Assembly: GCF_003368325.1 (NCBI RefSeq)
Contig: NZ_CP031467.1
Location: 372,001-436,000 of the forward strand
Reading direction: 5' to 3'
Length of the DNA: 64,000 bases
Origin: Paraburkholderia caffeinilytica
GTDB taxonomy: Bacteria > Pseudomonadota > Gammaproteobacteria > Burkholderiales > Burkholderiaceae
The notes below the pieces were generated by a model. The model searched no databases. It had not been told where the DNA came from and saw only the letters and a list, made by a program, of their open reading frames with translations. Numbering within the stretch: position 1 is the first letter of the stretch; each line of letters opens with the position of its first letter. The position numbers and the translations under genes were made by a program. Shown one piece after another: positions 8,190 to 17,236 of the stretch.

Positions 8190-8874
8190 CGACCGTGACC
8201 TTGGCAAACATGGCATCGCACAACGAACGCCAACGCAATAGCTCGACCCGCTCACCGATATGCATCGTCTCCGCCGCCTTGCGGATCGACATGCGCTGGC
8301 TGCGAAGCTCGTCGGCAACCCGATCGGCGAGATCGGGAAAGTCCAGCGAATGACCGCGCGCTTCGATGGAGCGGCGAAGCTGCGATCCCTGATATAGCGT
8401 GAACTTTTCCGCCGGACCGAAGTAGCCATTGCGTACGACATTCGTCACCGCGTCCGGGAACGTCTCGCTGAAAGCGTTCAGAAGTTCAAGGCTGTCACGT
8501 TGCCGGTTGATCACCCACAGGACAACAAGCCGACGCCGAAGCTCGCCAAGCGCGCCGGCCAGCGTTGCGCCGAACTGCTCGACACCCATCTGGCTCCGCG
8601 CCGCCGTGTTGACTACGATCACGGCATCCCGTTGCTCATCGCAGAAATTGACGAGACCGATCCAGCCGTCTGCATCGTCCAGGTTGTAGGCGACGCAACG
8701 CATCTCATCCTGAACCGCTTTCATCACGTCCGGATTTGAGGTATCGGTTTCTACCAACGCCGCATGTATATCCCGCCGCAGGAGATAATCGACCAGCGCG
8801 AGTGCAACAAAGCTCTTGCCGACACCTCCCTTGCTGCCACCGACGAGATAGATCGGGTAAGTCGTCATGTCCAT
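8182..8874 (-). CDS. TraL-like ParA-family ATPase
   Basis: This P-loop ATPase of 230 aa has a deviant Walker A motif, GGSKGGVGKS at residues 11-20, typical of the ParA/MinD/StbB/TraL group. It is followed by a VETDTSNPDV switch-like segment near 40-49. Its size matches IncP TraL (about 240 aa). The gene lies between a TraK-like and a TraM-like gene, the order of the IncP oriT leading operon. GAGG precedes the ATG at 8874. A role in plasmid stability (StbB-like) is the main alternative; both groups act next to an oriT. It is separate from the ParB-like gene and on the opposite strand, so it is less likely to be that protein's partner. Confidence 0.65.
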   Translation of the reverse strand: MDMTTYPIYLVGGSKGGVGKSFVALALVDYLLRRDIHAALVETDTSNPDVMKAVQDEMRCVAYNLDDADGWIGLVNFCDEQRDAVIVVNTAARSQMGVEQFGATLAGALGELRRRLVVLWVINRQRDSLELLNAFSETFPDAVTNVVRNGYFGPAEKFTLYQGSQLRRSIEARGHSLDFPDLADRVADELRSQRMSIRKAAETMHIGERVELLRWRSLCDAMFAKVTVDG

Positions 8875-8883
8875 TTGGATCCT

Positions 8884-9348
8884 CTAAAGGTTCTCGGTGT
8901 CGGGCCGTATCTCGAATGAGAACTGGTCGCGCATCACCATGCTTCCGGGCTTGCTGACTGGCTTTCCCCCATCCTGCTTCTGAATCTCTCTGGCAGCCTC
9001 CGCGCGCGGTACGTTGTCCTTGCTCAACCTCTTCACACGGGGTAATGGCGCGGCATCGCCTCGTGCCGATTCCTTTGCAACCTGTCGAACTGGCTTGTCT
9101 TGCTTCGAGGGATATAACGCGTACTTGACCGAGCCAACGCTAAAATCGACGCCCCTCTTCCTTGCATGTTCAACGATTTCTTCCAGCGTATATCCCTTCT
9201 TTCTCACCGCACCGATCACCGGACGCATCTCTTTCATCGCATCGGTAATCGAGACGCGCTGCTCGGCCTCTGGCTTGACCGGCAGCGATTCCAGAGAGCG
9301 GGCAAGTTCATCCCATTGCGCTCGGGTATAGCTTTTCGCAACCGGCAT
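8884..9348 (-). CDS. TraK-like oriT-binding protein
   Basis: This basic protein of 154 aa has a central segment, GYTLEEIVEHARKRGVDFSVGSVKYAL (split: GYTLEEIVEHA at about 57-67, GVDFSVGSVKYAL at 71-83). It resembles the region of IncP TraK and related small DNA-binding transfer proteins where a long helix is followed by a G-F-S turn. IncP TraK binds oriT and wraps DNA near nic. The C-terminal half is charged and probably disordered. It is the first gene of the three-gene minus-strand operon and faces the non-coding region proposed as oriT. A GGAGAG ribosome site precedes the ATG at 9348. Confidence 0.6.
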   Translation of the reverse strand: MPVAKSYTRAQWDELARSLESLPVKPEAEQRVSITDAMKEMRPVIGAVRKKGYTLEEIVEHARKRGVDFSVGSVKYALYPSKQDKPVRQVAKESARGDAAPLPRVKRLSKDNVPRAEAAREIQKQDGGKPVSKPGSMVMRDQFSFEIRPDTENL

Positions 9349-9767
9349 GGCTCTCTCCGTCGTGCTCTCTTCACTCCATCTTGTTCACTCAGGAATACCC
9401 CGTCAATACCTGCTTTTTGGTCAGATTTTCGCTATCGGAACGTCATGGAATCAGACGAATCGCGTCGGAATAAAAGAAATATTTTGGACGCGTCTGGCAG
9501 GAGCAACTGGCGCAAGCTGGCGTCCGGAAAACGCATGGAAAGACTTCAGGCAGACGCCACGACGGCGAGTTGCCGAACCACTCCTACCATCGGACAGAGG
9601 CGCTCTGACCATCAGGATGGGCCCGAGGAACTGCGCGCCGACAGCAACACGACGAGTTCGCAGACTACATCCCTTGCCCAACGGACTCCCGATAGCCCTG
9701 ATGACATACCGTCGGGACTGGCCGTGCGGATTTTGGGAAATCCAAAGCCGCCCGAAGCTGGATCCAC

Positions 9768-9799
9768 GTTACCGATTCAGCGCATGCGGTTACCGACTC
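9768..9799 (+). repeat. Two 11-bp direct repeats in the oriT region
   Basis: GTTACCGATTC (9768-9778) and GTTACCGACTC (9789-9799) differ at one base and are spaced 21 bases apart, two helical turns. Both are followed by a GC-x-ATG-like stretch. They could be binding sites for the TraK-like protein. Confidence 0.4.
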
Positions 9800-10066
9800 C
9801 AGCTATGACCGTCGCAGACACCTGTTATTCAAATATCGGTCGTGGACCAGATCATTGCGCAGCAATCGGCTCGCCCGTACGCAGACTCGATCAATCGACC
9901 ATCCCACGCTCACGCGGCGTGGTACGCCGTCGCGCAAAGAGAGAGACCATCGGACTCGTTGCGAGTGTCCCGTAGACACCGGTGAATATCTCACGGACAT
10001 ATCCGACCGACCTCGCCGAAAGCGTTTAGCTGGCGGATAAATAAACAACATCGAGACGAGGGATGG

Positions 10067-10072
10067 CAGGAT
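10067..10072 (-). other. Candidate nic site
   Basis: On the minus strand the sequence reads CCAATCCTG|CCATCC, close to the MOBP nic consensus YATCCTG|Y and to RP4 CCTATCCTG|CCC. The base before ATCCTG is A rather than a pyrimidine. A flanking inverted repeat like the RP4 TraJ site is weak. The MOBP-like relaxase encoded at 32049-33062 makes this type of nic plausible. A second copy at 9613-9618 (C-ATCCTG-A) is less similar. Confidence 0.35.
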
Positions 10073-10146
10073 TGGCTTCCGCCGGTTTTGGTCGCCATGG
10101 GCACATTTTCAGACTGCCGGTCTATGGCGCATGCTGTACGAAAATC

Positions 10147-10216
10147 GGCGGTGTGAGAGCATCACAATCGACGCCCTCGTCTCCTCAATTTAGGAGGACC
10201 TAGTTCACACACCGCC
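10147..10216. repeat. Nested inverted repeats
   Basis: The outer arms GGCGGTGTG (10147-10155) and CACACCGCC (10208-10216) are exact reverse complements. An inner hairpin lies in the middle (TCCT-caattt-AGGA, about 10181-10194). The structure sits between the candidate nic and the catabolic block. It might be a recombination site, a relaxosome protein site or a hairpin terminator for the incoming amidohydrolase operon. Confidence 0.4.
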
Positions 10217-10456
10217 CTCCTGCAAGGCGCAGGAAAACGTGGAAGCGAGAGGGCGACATTCCTGACCGGCTGGGAGTGTTCACTCACGCCCACATACTTG
10301 CTCGCGAGGTAAGCTCCGAAACTACCGCTTTATCGGCGGGCCGGCCGTGTTCGACCCAAGCAGCCTTCCATCAACCCAGCGCACGTGACCGTTTATGACG
10401 GCAAAGCCGACGCTCATGTCGGCCGATGCTCGGGCGTATTGCTAGTTTGATCAGTC

Positions 10457-11383
10457 TTAGAGTCGATATATCCGCTCCGCATTGTCATGGAATAGCGCAC
10501 GACGTTCCTGCGGCGAAAAGTCTTTCGTAATGGCCCTGAACGCGTTGAACACGTCGTCGTAACTGCTGAAAAGCTTGTCGACGGGAAAGTTGCTTGCGAA
10601 CATGCAGCGCTCCACACCGAACGCGTGAATTGCGGCCATTACGAACGGGCGGATACTGTCGACGGTCCATTTCCAGTCGCCCATACCTAACCCCGAAATC
10701 TTGCATGACACGTTTGGCGCCGACGCCAACAGTTTCATGGCCTCCTTCCAGGCTTCGATTTCTTCCGGCGTTCGGTCAACGGGCATGCCCGTGTGATTCA
10801 ACACGATAGGCGTATCCGGGAATTCGCGCGCCAGCGCGACGGCCTCTTCCATCTGCGTGTAGTAAAGCTGCAGATCGAACGACAAGTTATAGCGTTTGAG
10901 CAGCGCATATCCCTTGCGCCACTGGCTATCACTCATCAGATGCGGACTGTCGATAAACGTCTTTACAGGGTCGCGATGGAAATTGAGGCATTGCCGGATG
11001 CCGCGTACATTTGGAAATTCGCAATGCGCTTCTATCACCGCCTGCACATCTGGAGAAGACAAATCAGCAAAGCCAACGATGCCATGCGGATAACCGTGCG
11101 TGTCGGCCACGCTCTGCAGCCATCGCGTTTCGGCGACGGAATCGTTATGGTCGTACTCGACCTGAAGATGCACGGTCTTCACCACGTTCTGGTTCTTGAT
11201 GTCGGCCAGAAAATCGTCGATGAGATAGTCTTTGCGTATTGCCGAATAGTCGCCGAATACCCGCTTGAGCATCGGCCCCTGCAACCACGGATAGTTTCCG
11301 GTCTTGAGATCGTACAGATGATGATGCGGGTCGATAATGGGAAAGTTGTCCACGGTGTCTCCGGATCTAGTTAATTCATTCAA
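10457..11383 (-). CDS. Amidohydrolase 2 / COG3618 lactonase-like metal hydrolase
   Basis: This TIM-barrel hydrolase of 308 aa has the N-terminal metal-binding motif DPHHHLYD at residues 18-25. The other conserved elements visible are HLQVEY near 71, VGFADL, VRGIRQCLNF near 125-134, VLNHTGMP near 193-200, and CMFASNFPVD near 264-273. In COG3618 these enzymes open sugar lactones (L-fuconolactonase, L-rhamnonolactonase) or related cyclic esters. It is the last gene of a minus-strand operon with a ribose-type ABC transporter, so it probably hydrolyses a lactone made from the imported sugar by the SDR enzyme. The exact substrate is not readable. Confidence 0.78.
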   Translation of the reverse strand: MNELTRSGDTVDNFPIIDPHHHLYDLKTGNYPWLQGPMLKRVFGDYSAIRKDYLIDDFLADIKNQNVVKTVHLQVEYDHNDSVAETRWLQSVADTHGYPHGIVGFADLSSPDVQAVIEAHCEFPNVRGIRQCLNFHRDPVKTFIDSPHLMSDSQWRKGYALLKRYNLSFDLQLYYTQMEEAVALAREFPDTPIVLNHTGMPVDRTPEEIEAWKEAMKLLASAPNVSCKISGLGMGDWKWTVDSIRPFVMAAIHAFGVERCMFASNFPVDKLFSSYDDVFNAFRAITKDFSPQERRALFHDNAERIYRL

Positions 11384-11434
11384 ATCGAAGCGCCGTCCAC
11401 GGCAAGGTGGACGGCTAACAGATCAAGTCGCTGC

Positions 11435-12451
11435 TCAATAGTTACCAGCCGAAGGCGGATACACGCGCTTTACAGTGGCCTGTGCTTCAGGGTGATCGAT
11501 CGTGTCCTTCGTCACGAGCGGTTCCTTCAGCGCCAGTTCCTGCGTGGTCGGCTTGTGGTTGAGCGCATTGAACACCTGGCTTGTCGCATCGATGCCCTGC
11601 CCGACCGCTTCCTGCAGGAAGATGCCCTGAATCGCACCGTCGCGCAGCAGGCGGATCGTCGTCGGGCTGCCGTCCGCCGTCACGACGGCGACTTTCCCGG
11701 TGAGGCCGCGCGTTTGCAGCGCTTTGGCCGCGCCCGTGGCGGCTTCGTCGTACATACCGTAGATCGCCTTCACATCAGGATGCGCGGTGAGAATGTCGTT
11801 GGCTTGCGAGACGGCCTCGTTGACCGTCAGGCCATGTGTCTCCAGTACCTGCACGAGTTCACAACCATCGGCCTTGAACGACTCCTGCGCACCCTTCATA
11901 TACTTTTGTGCGTTCTCGCGATCCTGCGGCAGCGACAGCATCGCGACCTTGTTGCCGCCGCGCTCCTTCGCCAGCTTGCAAACATATGAGCCTTGCGCCC
12001 TGCCCGTTTCATAGTTGTTTGCGGTGACGGCCGACGTGAAATCGGTCTGTCCCGCCCCCGGCCCGATTCCCGTGAACGCGATCGGCACGGACTTCTCCTT
12101 TAGCAGGCGCAGCACGGGCGGCGTGCTGGTCGAACTGACGGGCCCCATCACGATTGCGGTGACACCGCGCGTCAGCGCCGTACGAACGTTGTCCATCTGC
12201 TTGGCGGGGGAATTCTCCGACGTGAACTCGACATAGTTCATGCCGAGTTCTTTCGCCCGTTGCTTGACGCCATAGGCAACCCACTGCCAGTAGGAAATAT
12301 CCAATGACGGCGCGATATACGCAACCGTCTGCTTCGCCTGCGCGAACGACGTTTGCGACGCCATGGCGGCAGCAACCAGTACGGCCGCCGCGACCAACCG
12401 GCCGAATGGCTTGCGCGCGCCGCCCTGCTTTTGCGTTTCGATCTTGATCAT
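11435..12451 (-). CDS. Periplasmic sugar-binding protein of a ribose-type ABC importer
   Basis: The product of 338 aa has a signal peptide (hydrophobic stretch at about residues 20-37 ending in SFAQA). The mature domain is of the periplasmic-binding-protein type 1 kind (RbsB-like): [15 protein letters not shown], then IVMGP and [16 protein letters not shown]. It captures a sugar or sugar derivative in the periplasm and delivers it to the permease encoded next upstream in the same operon. The order ATPase-permease-binding protein-hydrolase is transcribed away from the LysR gene. Confidence 0.85.
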   Translation of the reverse strand: MIKIETQKQGGARKPFGRLVAAAVLVAAAMASQTSFAQAKQTVAYIAPSLDISYWQWVAYGVKQRAKELGMNYVEFTSENSPAKQMDNVRTALTRGVTAIVMGPVSSTSTPPVLRLLKEKSVPIAFTGIGPGAGQTDFTSAVTANNYETGRAQGSYVCKLAKERGGNKVAMLSLPQDRENAQKYMKGAQESFKADGCELVQVLETHGLTVNEAVSQANDILTAHPDVKAIYGMYDEAATGAAKALQTRGLTGKVAVVTADGSPTTIRLLRDGAIQGIFLQEAVGQGIDATSQVFNALNHKPTTQELALKEPLVTKDTIDHPEAQATVKRVYPPSAGNY

Positions 12452-12482
12452 ATTTGTCTCCTTGAACCTTGTTTAACGCGGC

Positions 12483-13478
12483 TTAACGCCGTGCCTTGGT
12501 AATGCGGTCGACGAGCACCGCGATAAGAATGACGATCCCTGTCACGGTGCCTTGCCAGAAGCTGTTCACACCGATCAGATTTGCGCCGTTCTGAATAATC
12601 GTAATCATCAGCGAGCCGAGCAGCGCGCCGATTGCAGAACCCGTTCCACCGAAGAGGCTCGCGCCGCCGATTACGACGGCTGCAATCGCCTGCAACATGA
12701 GGCTCGAACCCGCCGTGGCCTCGGCATTGCTGATGTACGAGATGCTGACGATCCCTGCGAACGAAGCCAGCAGTCCCGACAGCAGATACGCGGAAAGCCG
12801 CACGCGATTGACGGGAACACCGATCACACGCGCCGACGAACTGCTGCTGCCCACGGCATACAACCAGCGTCCCGCAACCACCTTGTGCAGACAGAACTCA
12901 ATGGCGACGAGCAGCAACACGCACCACAATGCATAGTTCGGCAAGCCCGGAATGAGCGAGCCGGAGTTGAGCAGGTAGTAATTGGGATCGGAGATCGGCA
13001 ACGAGTGGCCATCCGTGACGATGAACGACAGACTCCCCGCGATCGCATACGTGCTCAACGTGACCACGAACGGCGCGAGTCCGACGAAGGTGACGAGCCC
13101 GCCGTTGATCAGGCCAATCAAAAGACCCACGGAAAGCCCCGCAAGACTGCTGGCGATCGCGCCGAATCCATGCATCATCGCGAGTCCCGTGACCATGCCC
13201 GTCAACGAGAACACCGAGCCGACCGAGAGGTCGATGCCGCCCGTGATGATCACGAGCAGCACGCCGAATGCCATCAGCACGAGCGGCGCCGCCGCCTGAG
13301 TGACGTTCGCGATGTTGCCGCCCGACAGCGCGGCGGGGACGACCATGCCGACGGCCAGCTCGATGATGATGATGGCGATCGCGATCGCAATTTCGGTGCG
13401 GTAGGTGGAAAGCAAGCGGCGGGCCGTCCTGGCCGACTGAGGGCCCTCGCTTGCGATCGGGTGGGTGACTGTCTTCAT
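12483..13478 (-). CDS. RbsC-type sugar ABC transporter permease
   Basis: This hydrophobic protein of 331 aa has about 8-10 membrane segments. It carries the branched BPD_transp_2 signatures of ribose/xylose permeases: GGIDLSVGSVFSLTGMV near residues 71-87 and AVVIGGASLFGGTGSAIGALLG near 265-286. It forms the inner-membrane channel of the importer with the ATPase encoded 50 bases upstream. Start is the ATG at 13478. Confidence 0.88.
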   Translation of the reverse strand: MKTVTHPIASEGPQSARTARRLLSTYRTEIAIAIAIIIIELAVGMVVPAALSGGNIANVTQAAAPLVLMAFGVLLVIITGGIDLSVGSVFSLTGMVTGLAMMHGFGAIASSLAGLSVGLLIGLINGGLVTFVGLAPFVVTLSTYAIAGSLSFIVTDGHSLPISDPNYYLLNSGSLIPGLPNYALWCVLLLVAIEFCLHKVVAGRWLYAVGSSSSSARVIGVPVNRVRLSAYLLSGLLASFAGIVSISYISNAEATAGSSLMLQAIAAVVIGGASLFGGTGSAIGALLGSLMITIIQNGANLIGVNSFWQGTVTGIVILIAVLVDRITKARR

Positions 13479-13527
13479 GGTTGTCTCCAGATTGGAATGC
13501 GTGGCAACGCGCTACGCGGGAACGTTT

Positions 13528-15060
13528 TCAGGCAGCCATGCCCGTCGCGTTAGCCAGATTGGTTTCATTGACATCGGCATGGCGCAGCACACCAGTCGGG
13601 CGTCCGTCCAGATCGAAGGCGAGCACCGTATCGCACAGTTCGACGAGTTCGACATACTCCGTCGACCACCAGACCACGGCCGTGCCCTGCGCGGCCATCT
13701 TGCGGATCAGCGCGTAGATCTCGCGCTTGGTGCGGATATCGACGCCGCGCGTCGGCTCTTCGAGCACCAGCAGCTTCGGCTTGAGCGTGAGCCATCTCGC
13801 GACGAGCAACTTCTGCTGCGTGCCGCCGCTCAACGTAGATGGCAGATCCCAGAGCGAGCCGGCGCGAATGTTCAACGCTTCGAGAAGCCGCGTGCCCTGT
13901 TGCACTTCCTGCTTGTGCGCAACGTTACGGCGCTCGACGATACGCTGCGCCGCGACGAGGTTATCGACAATAGGCAGTGTTTCGAGGATGCCCTTGTTCG
14001 CACGGTCGCCCGAGATGAAGCCGACGCCATCGCGCGCCGCCGCGGACGGACTCGTGTAGGCCACCGTCGCGCCATTGCGCTTCAAGTTCCATGCATGATC
14101 GGCGGCGAGTCCCGTCAATGCGGTGATCAGCGCGGACGGCCCCGTAGGCGCACCCGCCAGTCCCATGATCGAACCCGGCCGGATGTCCACGCCTATGCCT
14201 TCGTGTTCGATCGTGATCGTGTCGCCTTCGCTGATGCTGAGGGTCGCGTGGCCATCACTTACGTCGTGCGTCTGCGTCGCGTTAATAGCGATCGCATTCG
14301 CCTGCTCGTCGGGTTCGACACTTTGCCCCATGCATTCGACAATCTCGCGGTCGGTGATCGCATCAAGCGCAACGCGGTCGACAGCCGTCTTGCCGTCGCG
14401 GATGATCGTGCAGACGTCGGCGATCTGACGGATCTCGCGCATCCGGTGCGAGACGAACAGCACCGCAAGCCCGGTGTCCGCGATCAGCCGGCGAATGACC
14501 GCAAAGAGACGGGCGGTTTCGGCCGCAGTGAGGTTCGCCGTGGGTTCGTCGAGCAGCAACAGCTTTGCGCCCGAACCGAGCGAGCGCGCAATCTCGACGA
14601 GTTGCCGCTCATGCAGCGTCAAATCACCCACCAGACGTTCGGCGGATTGGCGTGCGAAATGCGGGTCGATCAGTGACAGCGCGTCGATCGCAATCACTTT
14701 CGCTGCGCGCTCGCTGTATTTCTGCGTCGCGCGCCGCAAGCGCGGCATCGCGATGTTTTCAGTGACCGACAAATGCGGCAGCAGCGCAAGTTCCTGGTTC
14801 ACCACTGCGATTGCGCCCGCTTCAACATGCGCGGCGGCGGAAGCGCCGATCTCCTTGCCGTCGAATTCGAGCGTGCCGCCATCGCGTTCGTGCTGGCCGG
14901 AGATGATCTTGATGAGCGTGGACTTGCCCGCGCCATTCCCACCGAGGAACGCATGCACCTCGCCCGGTGCGATCGACAGATCAAATCCTCTTAACACGCT
15001 CGTCGGGCCGAAGCTCTTGACGATCGAGCGTGCCGACAACACATACGGCGGTTGAGTCAT
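13528..15060 (-). CDS. RbsA-type sugar ABC transporter ATPase
   Basis: The product of 510 aa has two ABC domains, typical of RbsA/XylG. The first has Walker A GGNGAGKS near residue 40, a signature-like LTLHERQLVEIARSL, and Walker B LLLLDEPTANL. The second has the signature LSGGTQQK and Walker B LLVLEEPTRGVD, but its Walker A region (LAGAPTGPS) is degenerate, as usual for the second half of this family. The start was taken at the ATG at 15060, preceded by TGGAG; the longer open frame upstream lacks family sequence. It is the first gene of the operon and lies divergently from the LysR gene. Confidence 0.87.
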   Translation of the reverse strand: MTQPPYVLSARSIVKSFGPTSVLRGFDLSIAPGEVHAFLGGNGAGKSTLIKIISGQHERDGGTLEFDGKEIGASAAAHVEAGAIAVVNQELALLPHLSVTENIAMPRLRRATQKYSERAAKVIAIDALSLIDPHFARQSAERLVGDLTLHERQLVEIARSLGSGAKLLLLDEPTANLTAAETARLFAVIRRLIADTGLAVLFVSHRMREIRQIADVCTIIRDGKTAVDRVALDAITDREIVECMGQSVEPDEQANAIAINATQTHDVSDGHATLSISEGDTITIEHEGIGVDIRPGSIMGLAGAPTGPSALITALTGLAADHAWNLKRNGATVAYTSPSAAARDGVGFISGDRANKGILETLPIVDNLVAAQRIVERRNVAHKQEVQQGTRLLEALNIRAGSLWDLPSTLSGGTQQKLLVARWLTLKPKLLVLEEPTRGVDIRTKREIYALIRKMAAQGTAVVWWSTEYVELVELCDTVLAFDLDGRPTGVLRHADVNETNLANATGMAA

Positions 15061-15438
15061 GTCGAATCTCCAGTCGCGATATACATTTGACGCACGGCAG
15101 CAATCCCGTGAGACAGACGCAACGTGCTCGCATAGCCGGATGGACCGATGGTCGTCCACCGCGGACTCAGTGAATGTGGGAATCGTGACTTGCGCGTCAG
15201 GTGGCGAAAGGCGATCGCGCGTCAGGAGGGAAAGCCGGATAATGCATGTCTGTCTCCTGCGCAGTTGTGCACTGCGCCAAGTTGGTATGTGGTTGGAAGC
15301 TGAGACTTTCAACCCGCCGCGTCGCGGTTGCCGTCGTATCGGCTATGTGCACGCTGTGCGGGTTGTCGACAGAATGGCAGTGCAGAAGACGTGCGAACAA
15401 GTCGGTTTCATTCAACCGCAACTGAAAAAAATTTCACG
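15061..15438. promoter_or_regulatory. Divergent promoter region, ABC operon / LysR operon
   Basis: These 378 bases between two divergent operons hold no gene. CAACC (15310-15314) and GGTTG (15326-15330) form a short inverted repeat around an 11-base spacer that could be a LysR-type site. A-rich sequence precedes the LysR start. The layout predicts that the LysR protein acts here on both operons. Confidence 0.4.
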
Positions 15439-16323
15439 ATGCGTATTCCTCCGCTCAAGTCCATCATCGCGTTCGAGAGTGTCGCCAGAACCAAAAGCGT
15501 GAATCGCGCAGCGGAAGAACTGGGTCTGACCGCGTCGGCCGTGAGCCATCAGCTCAGCAATCTCGAATCGATCATCGGGCAGCCGTTGTTCCAGCGGTCC
15601 GGGCGTGGTCTCGTGTTGACGCCGATTGGCGAGCGCTACCTTTCCGACGTGACCGGGTCACTTGCGGATCTGAGCCGCGCGACAGAGCGCGCGTCGAGCC
15701 GTACGGAGGTTGACATCTTGCGGGTGCATTCGAGCCCGAGCTTTGGACTCATGTGGCTACTTCCCAGGTTGTCGTCATTTCAGGAAGCTAATGGCGATAT
15801 TCAGCTCAATCTGGCCTGCTCGTACGAGAACGTCTCGTTTTCGAACGGCTACTACGACATCGACATCAGGCACGGCTACGGCAACTGGGACAATCTGGAA
15901 GTGAAAACGGTGCGTGGCGAATTCATTGCGCCGCTTGCTTCGCCTGCCTACCTTGAGCGGCATCCCGTCGAGACTCCGGAAGACCTGCTGGCGCATCGTC
16001 TGATCTATTCAGAGACACCGCTCGTCCAATGGAAGCAATGGTTCGGCAGAACAGGCGTATCCGCGAAGCAGAAGACGTTCGATTTTTCGTTCGACCGCTC
16101 CTACATGTCGATCGAAACGGCGGCACTCGGCCTCGGCATCGCGCTCGAGAGCCTTATGCTCGCATCGGTGAAAATTAGGGACGGACTGCTGGTGCCTGTT
16201 TTCGACGAGACATATTCCATTGAAGTCGGCGCACATCATCTGGTTTACCCGATGCAAAACGCCGAATTGCCGCGCGTCGAACGTTTTCTCGCATGGATCG
16301 AGCGGGAGGCAGCGTCCACCTGA
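15439..16323 (+). CDS. LysR-family transcriptional regulator (GcvA-like)
   Basis: The product of 294 aa has an N-terminal winged helix-turn-helix (SVNRAAEELGLTASAVSHQLSNLE, split as SVNRAAEEL at 20-28 and TASAVSHQLSNLE at 31-43), then a linker helix and an effector-binding domain. The sequence resembles the GcvA group. It is divergent from the ABC importer operon and the first gene before the SDR, MFS and transketolase genes. It therefore likely responds to the sugar substrate and controls both directions. There is no strong ribosome site; the ATG at 15439 gives the family-typical beginning IPPLKSIIAFE. Confidence 0.85.
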   Translation: MRIPPLKSIIAFESVARTKSVNRAAEELGLTASAVSHQLSNLESIIGQPLFQRSGRGLVLTPIGERYLSDVTGSLADLSRATERASSRTEVDILRVHSSPSFGLMWLLPRLSSFQEANGDIQLNLACSYENVSFSNGYYDIDIRHGYGNWDNLEVKTVRGEFIAPLASPAYLERHPVETPEDLLAHRLIYSETPLVQWKQWFGRTGVSAKQKTFDFSFDRSYMSIETAALGLGIALESLMLASVKIRDGLLVPVFDETYSIEVGAHHLVYPMQNAELPRVERFLAWIEREAAST

Positions 16324-16415
16324 ATTTTTCTCAGCCATTGTTGAGCGTTTCCGCGTTGATGCCGTCGCCTTGTCCGCTGACACTACAAGCACCATCGACA
16401 CTCAGGAGACAAGCA

Positions 16416-17165
16416 ATGCTGCTCGAGAACAAGGTTATCGTGGTGACGGGTGCGGCATCGCCCCGTGGTATCGGCAAGGCGACCGCAAAGGCGCTGGCCG
16501 CACAGGGCGCGCGTGTCGTGATCCTCGACCTGCGCAAGGAAGACGCGCAAGCCGCCGCTGCCGATCTCGGCCCTGAACATCTCGGCCTCGCCTGCGATGT
16601 CACCGACAAGGACGCTTGTGTAGCCGCTGCGCGTGCGACGCTCGAACGCTACGGCCGCATCGACGGCCTCATCAATAATGCAGGTATCACGCAGCCGGTG
16701 CGCACGCTCGAAATCGGCGCCAGGGATTTCGACGCGATCGTCGACGTTAATCTGCGTGGCACCCTCTATATGTCGCAGGCGGTGATTCCCGCGATGAAGG
16801 AGCAAAACGGCGGCAGCATCGTCTGCATGTCGTCGGTTTCCGCGCAACGCGGGGGCGGCATCTTCGGCGGGCCGCACTACAGCGCCGCCAAAGCGGGCGT
16901 GCTCGGGCTCGCGAAAGCCGTGGCACGCGAGTTTGGTGCGGATCACATCCGTGTCAATTCCATCACGCCAGGTCTGATCCAGACGGACATCACGGGCGAC
17001 AAACTGACGCCCGACATGCGCGCCGAAATCATCAAGGGCATCCCCCTCGGGCGGCTCGGCGATGCAGCGGATGTCGCGAACGCCTGCCTCTTTCTGGTCA
17101 GTGACCTCTCGACCTACCTGACGGGCATCACACTCGACGTGAACGGCGGCATGCTGATTCACTGA
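16416..17165 (+). CDS. Short-chain dehydrogenase/reductase
   Basis: This classical SDR of 249 aa has the cofactor loop TGAASPRGIGKA (about residues 11-22), NNAG near 88-91, the catalytic Ser in SSVSAQRGG near 140 and the catalytic YSAAK near 158-162. D37 in ILDLRK after beta-2 suggests NAD over NADP. It probably oxidises the imported sugar, or its lactol, to a lactone or keto-sugar within this cluster. The start at ATG 16416 is preceded by AGGAG at 16404-16408. Confidence 0.85.
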   Translation: MLLENKVIVVTGAASPRGIGKATAKALAAQGARVVILDLRKEDAQAAAADLGPEHLGLACDVTDKDACVAAARATLERYGRIDGLINNAGITQPVRTLEIGARDFDAIVDVNLRGTLYMSQAVIPAMKEQNGGSIVCMSSVSAQRGGGIFGGPHYSAAKAGVLGLAKAVAREFGADHIRVNSITPGLIQTDITGDKLTPDMRAEIIKGIPLGRLGDAADVANACLFLVSDLSTYLTGITLDVNGGMLIH

Positions 17166-17236
17166 CGACAGCGCCGCGCGTGCGCGGCATCCCGAAGCAC
17201 CCGGGACAAACCGGGGCCGTGGCAGGAGACAGACAC

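Larger units (their letters stand above)
9349..10456. other. oriT: Non-coding region, probable origin of transfer (oriT)
   Basis: This stretch of 1.1 kb has no gene I can defend; open frames here lack ribosome sites and recognisable protein features. It starts directly upstream of the traK-like gene, which is where IncP-type plasmids hold oriT. It contains direct repeats (9768-9799), two nic-like ATCCTG hexamers on the minus strand (10067-10072 and 9613-9618) and a nested inverted repeat (10147-10216). The right half (about 10080-10456) may instead be the junction to the catabolic block. Confidence 0.5.

Noticed and set aside
8182..8874. ParA partner of the large ParB protein
   Set aside because: The ATPase gene is on the opposite strand and in a coupled operon with TraK-like and TraM-like genes; TraL/StbB identity fits better.
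9166..9975. Open frame of 269 codons over the traK start and oriT region
   Set aside because: No recognisable domain, irregular composition, overlaps the TraK-like gene in antisense and has no ribosome site.
12552..13553. Open frame of 333 codons antisense to the sugar permease
   Set aside because: Its composition (runs of R, D, H) is that of an antisense shadow of a membrane-protein gene.
13465..14676. Open frame of 403 codons antisense to the sugar ABC ATPase gene
   Set aside because: The minus strand holds clear Walker and signature motifs; this frame has none.
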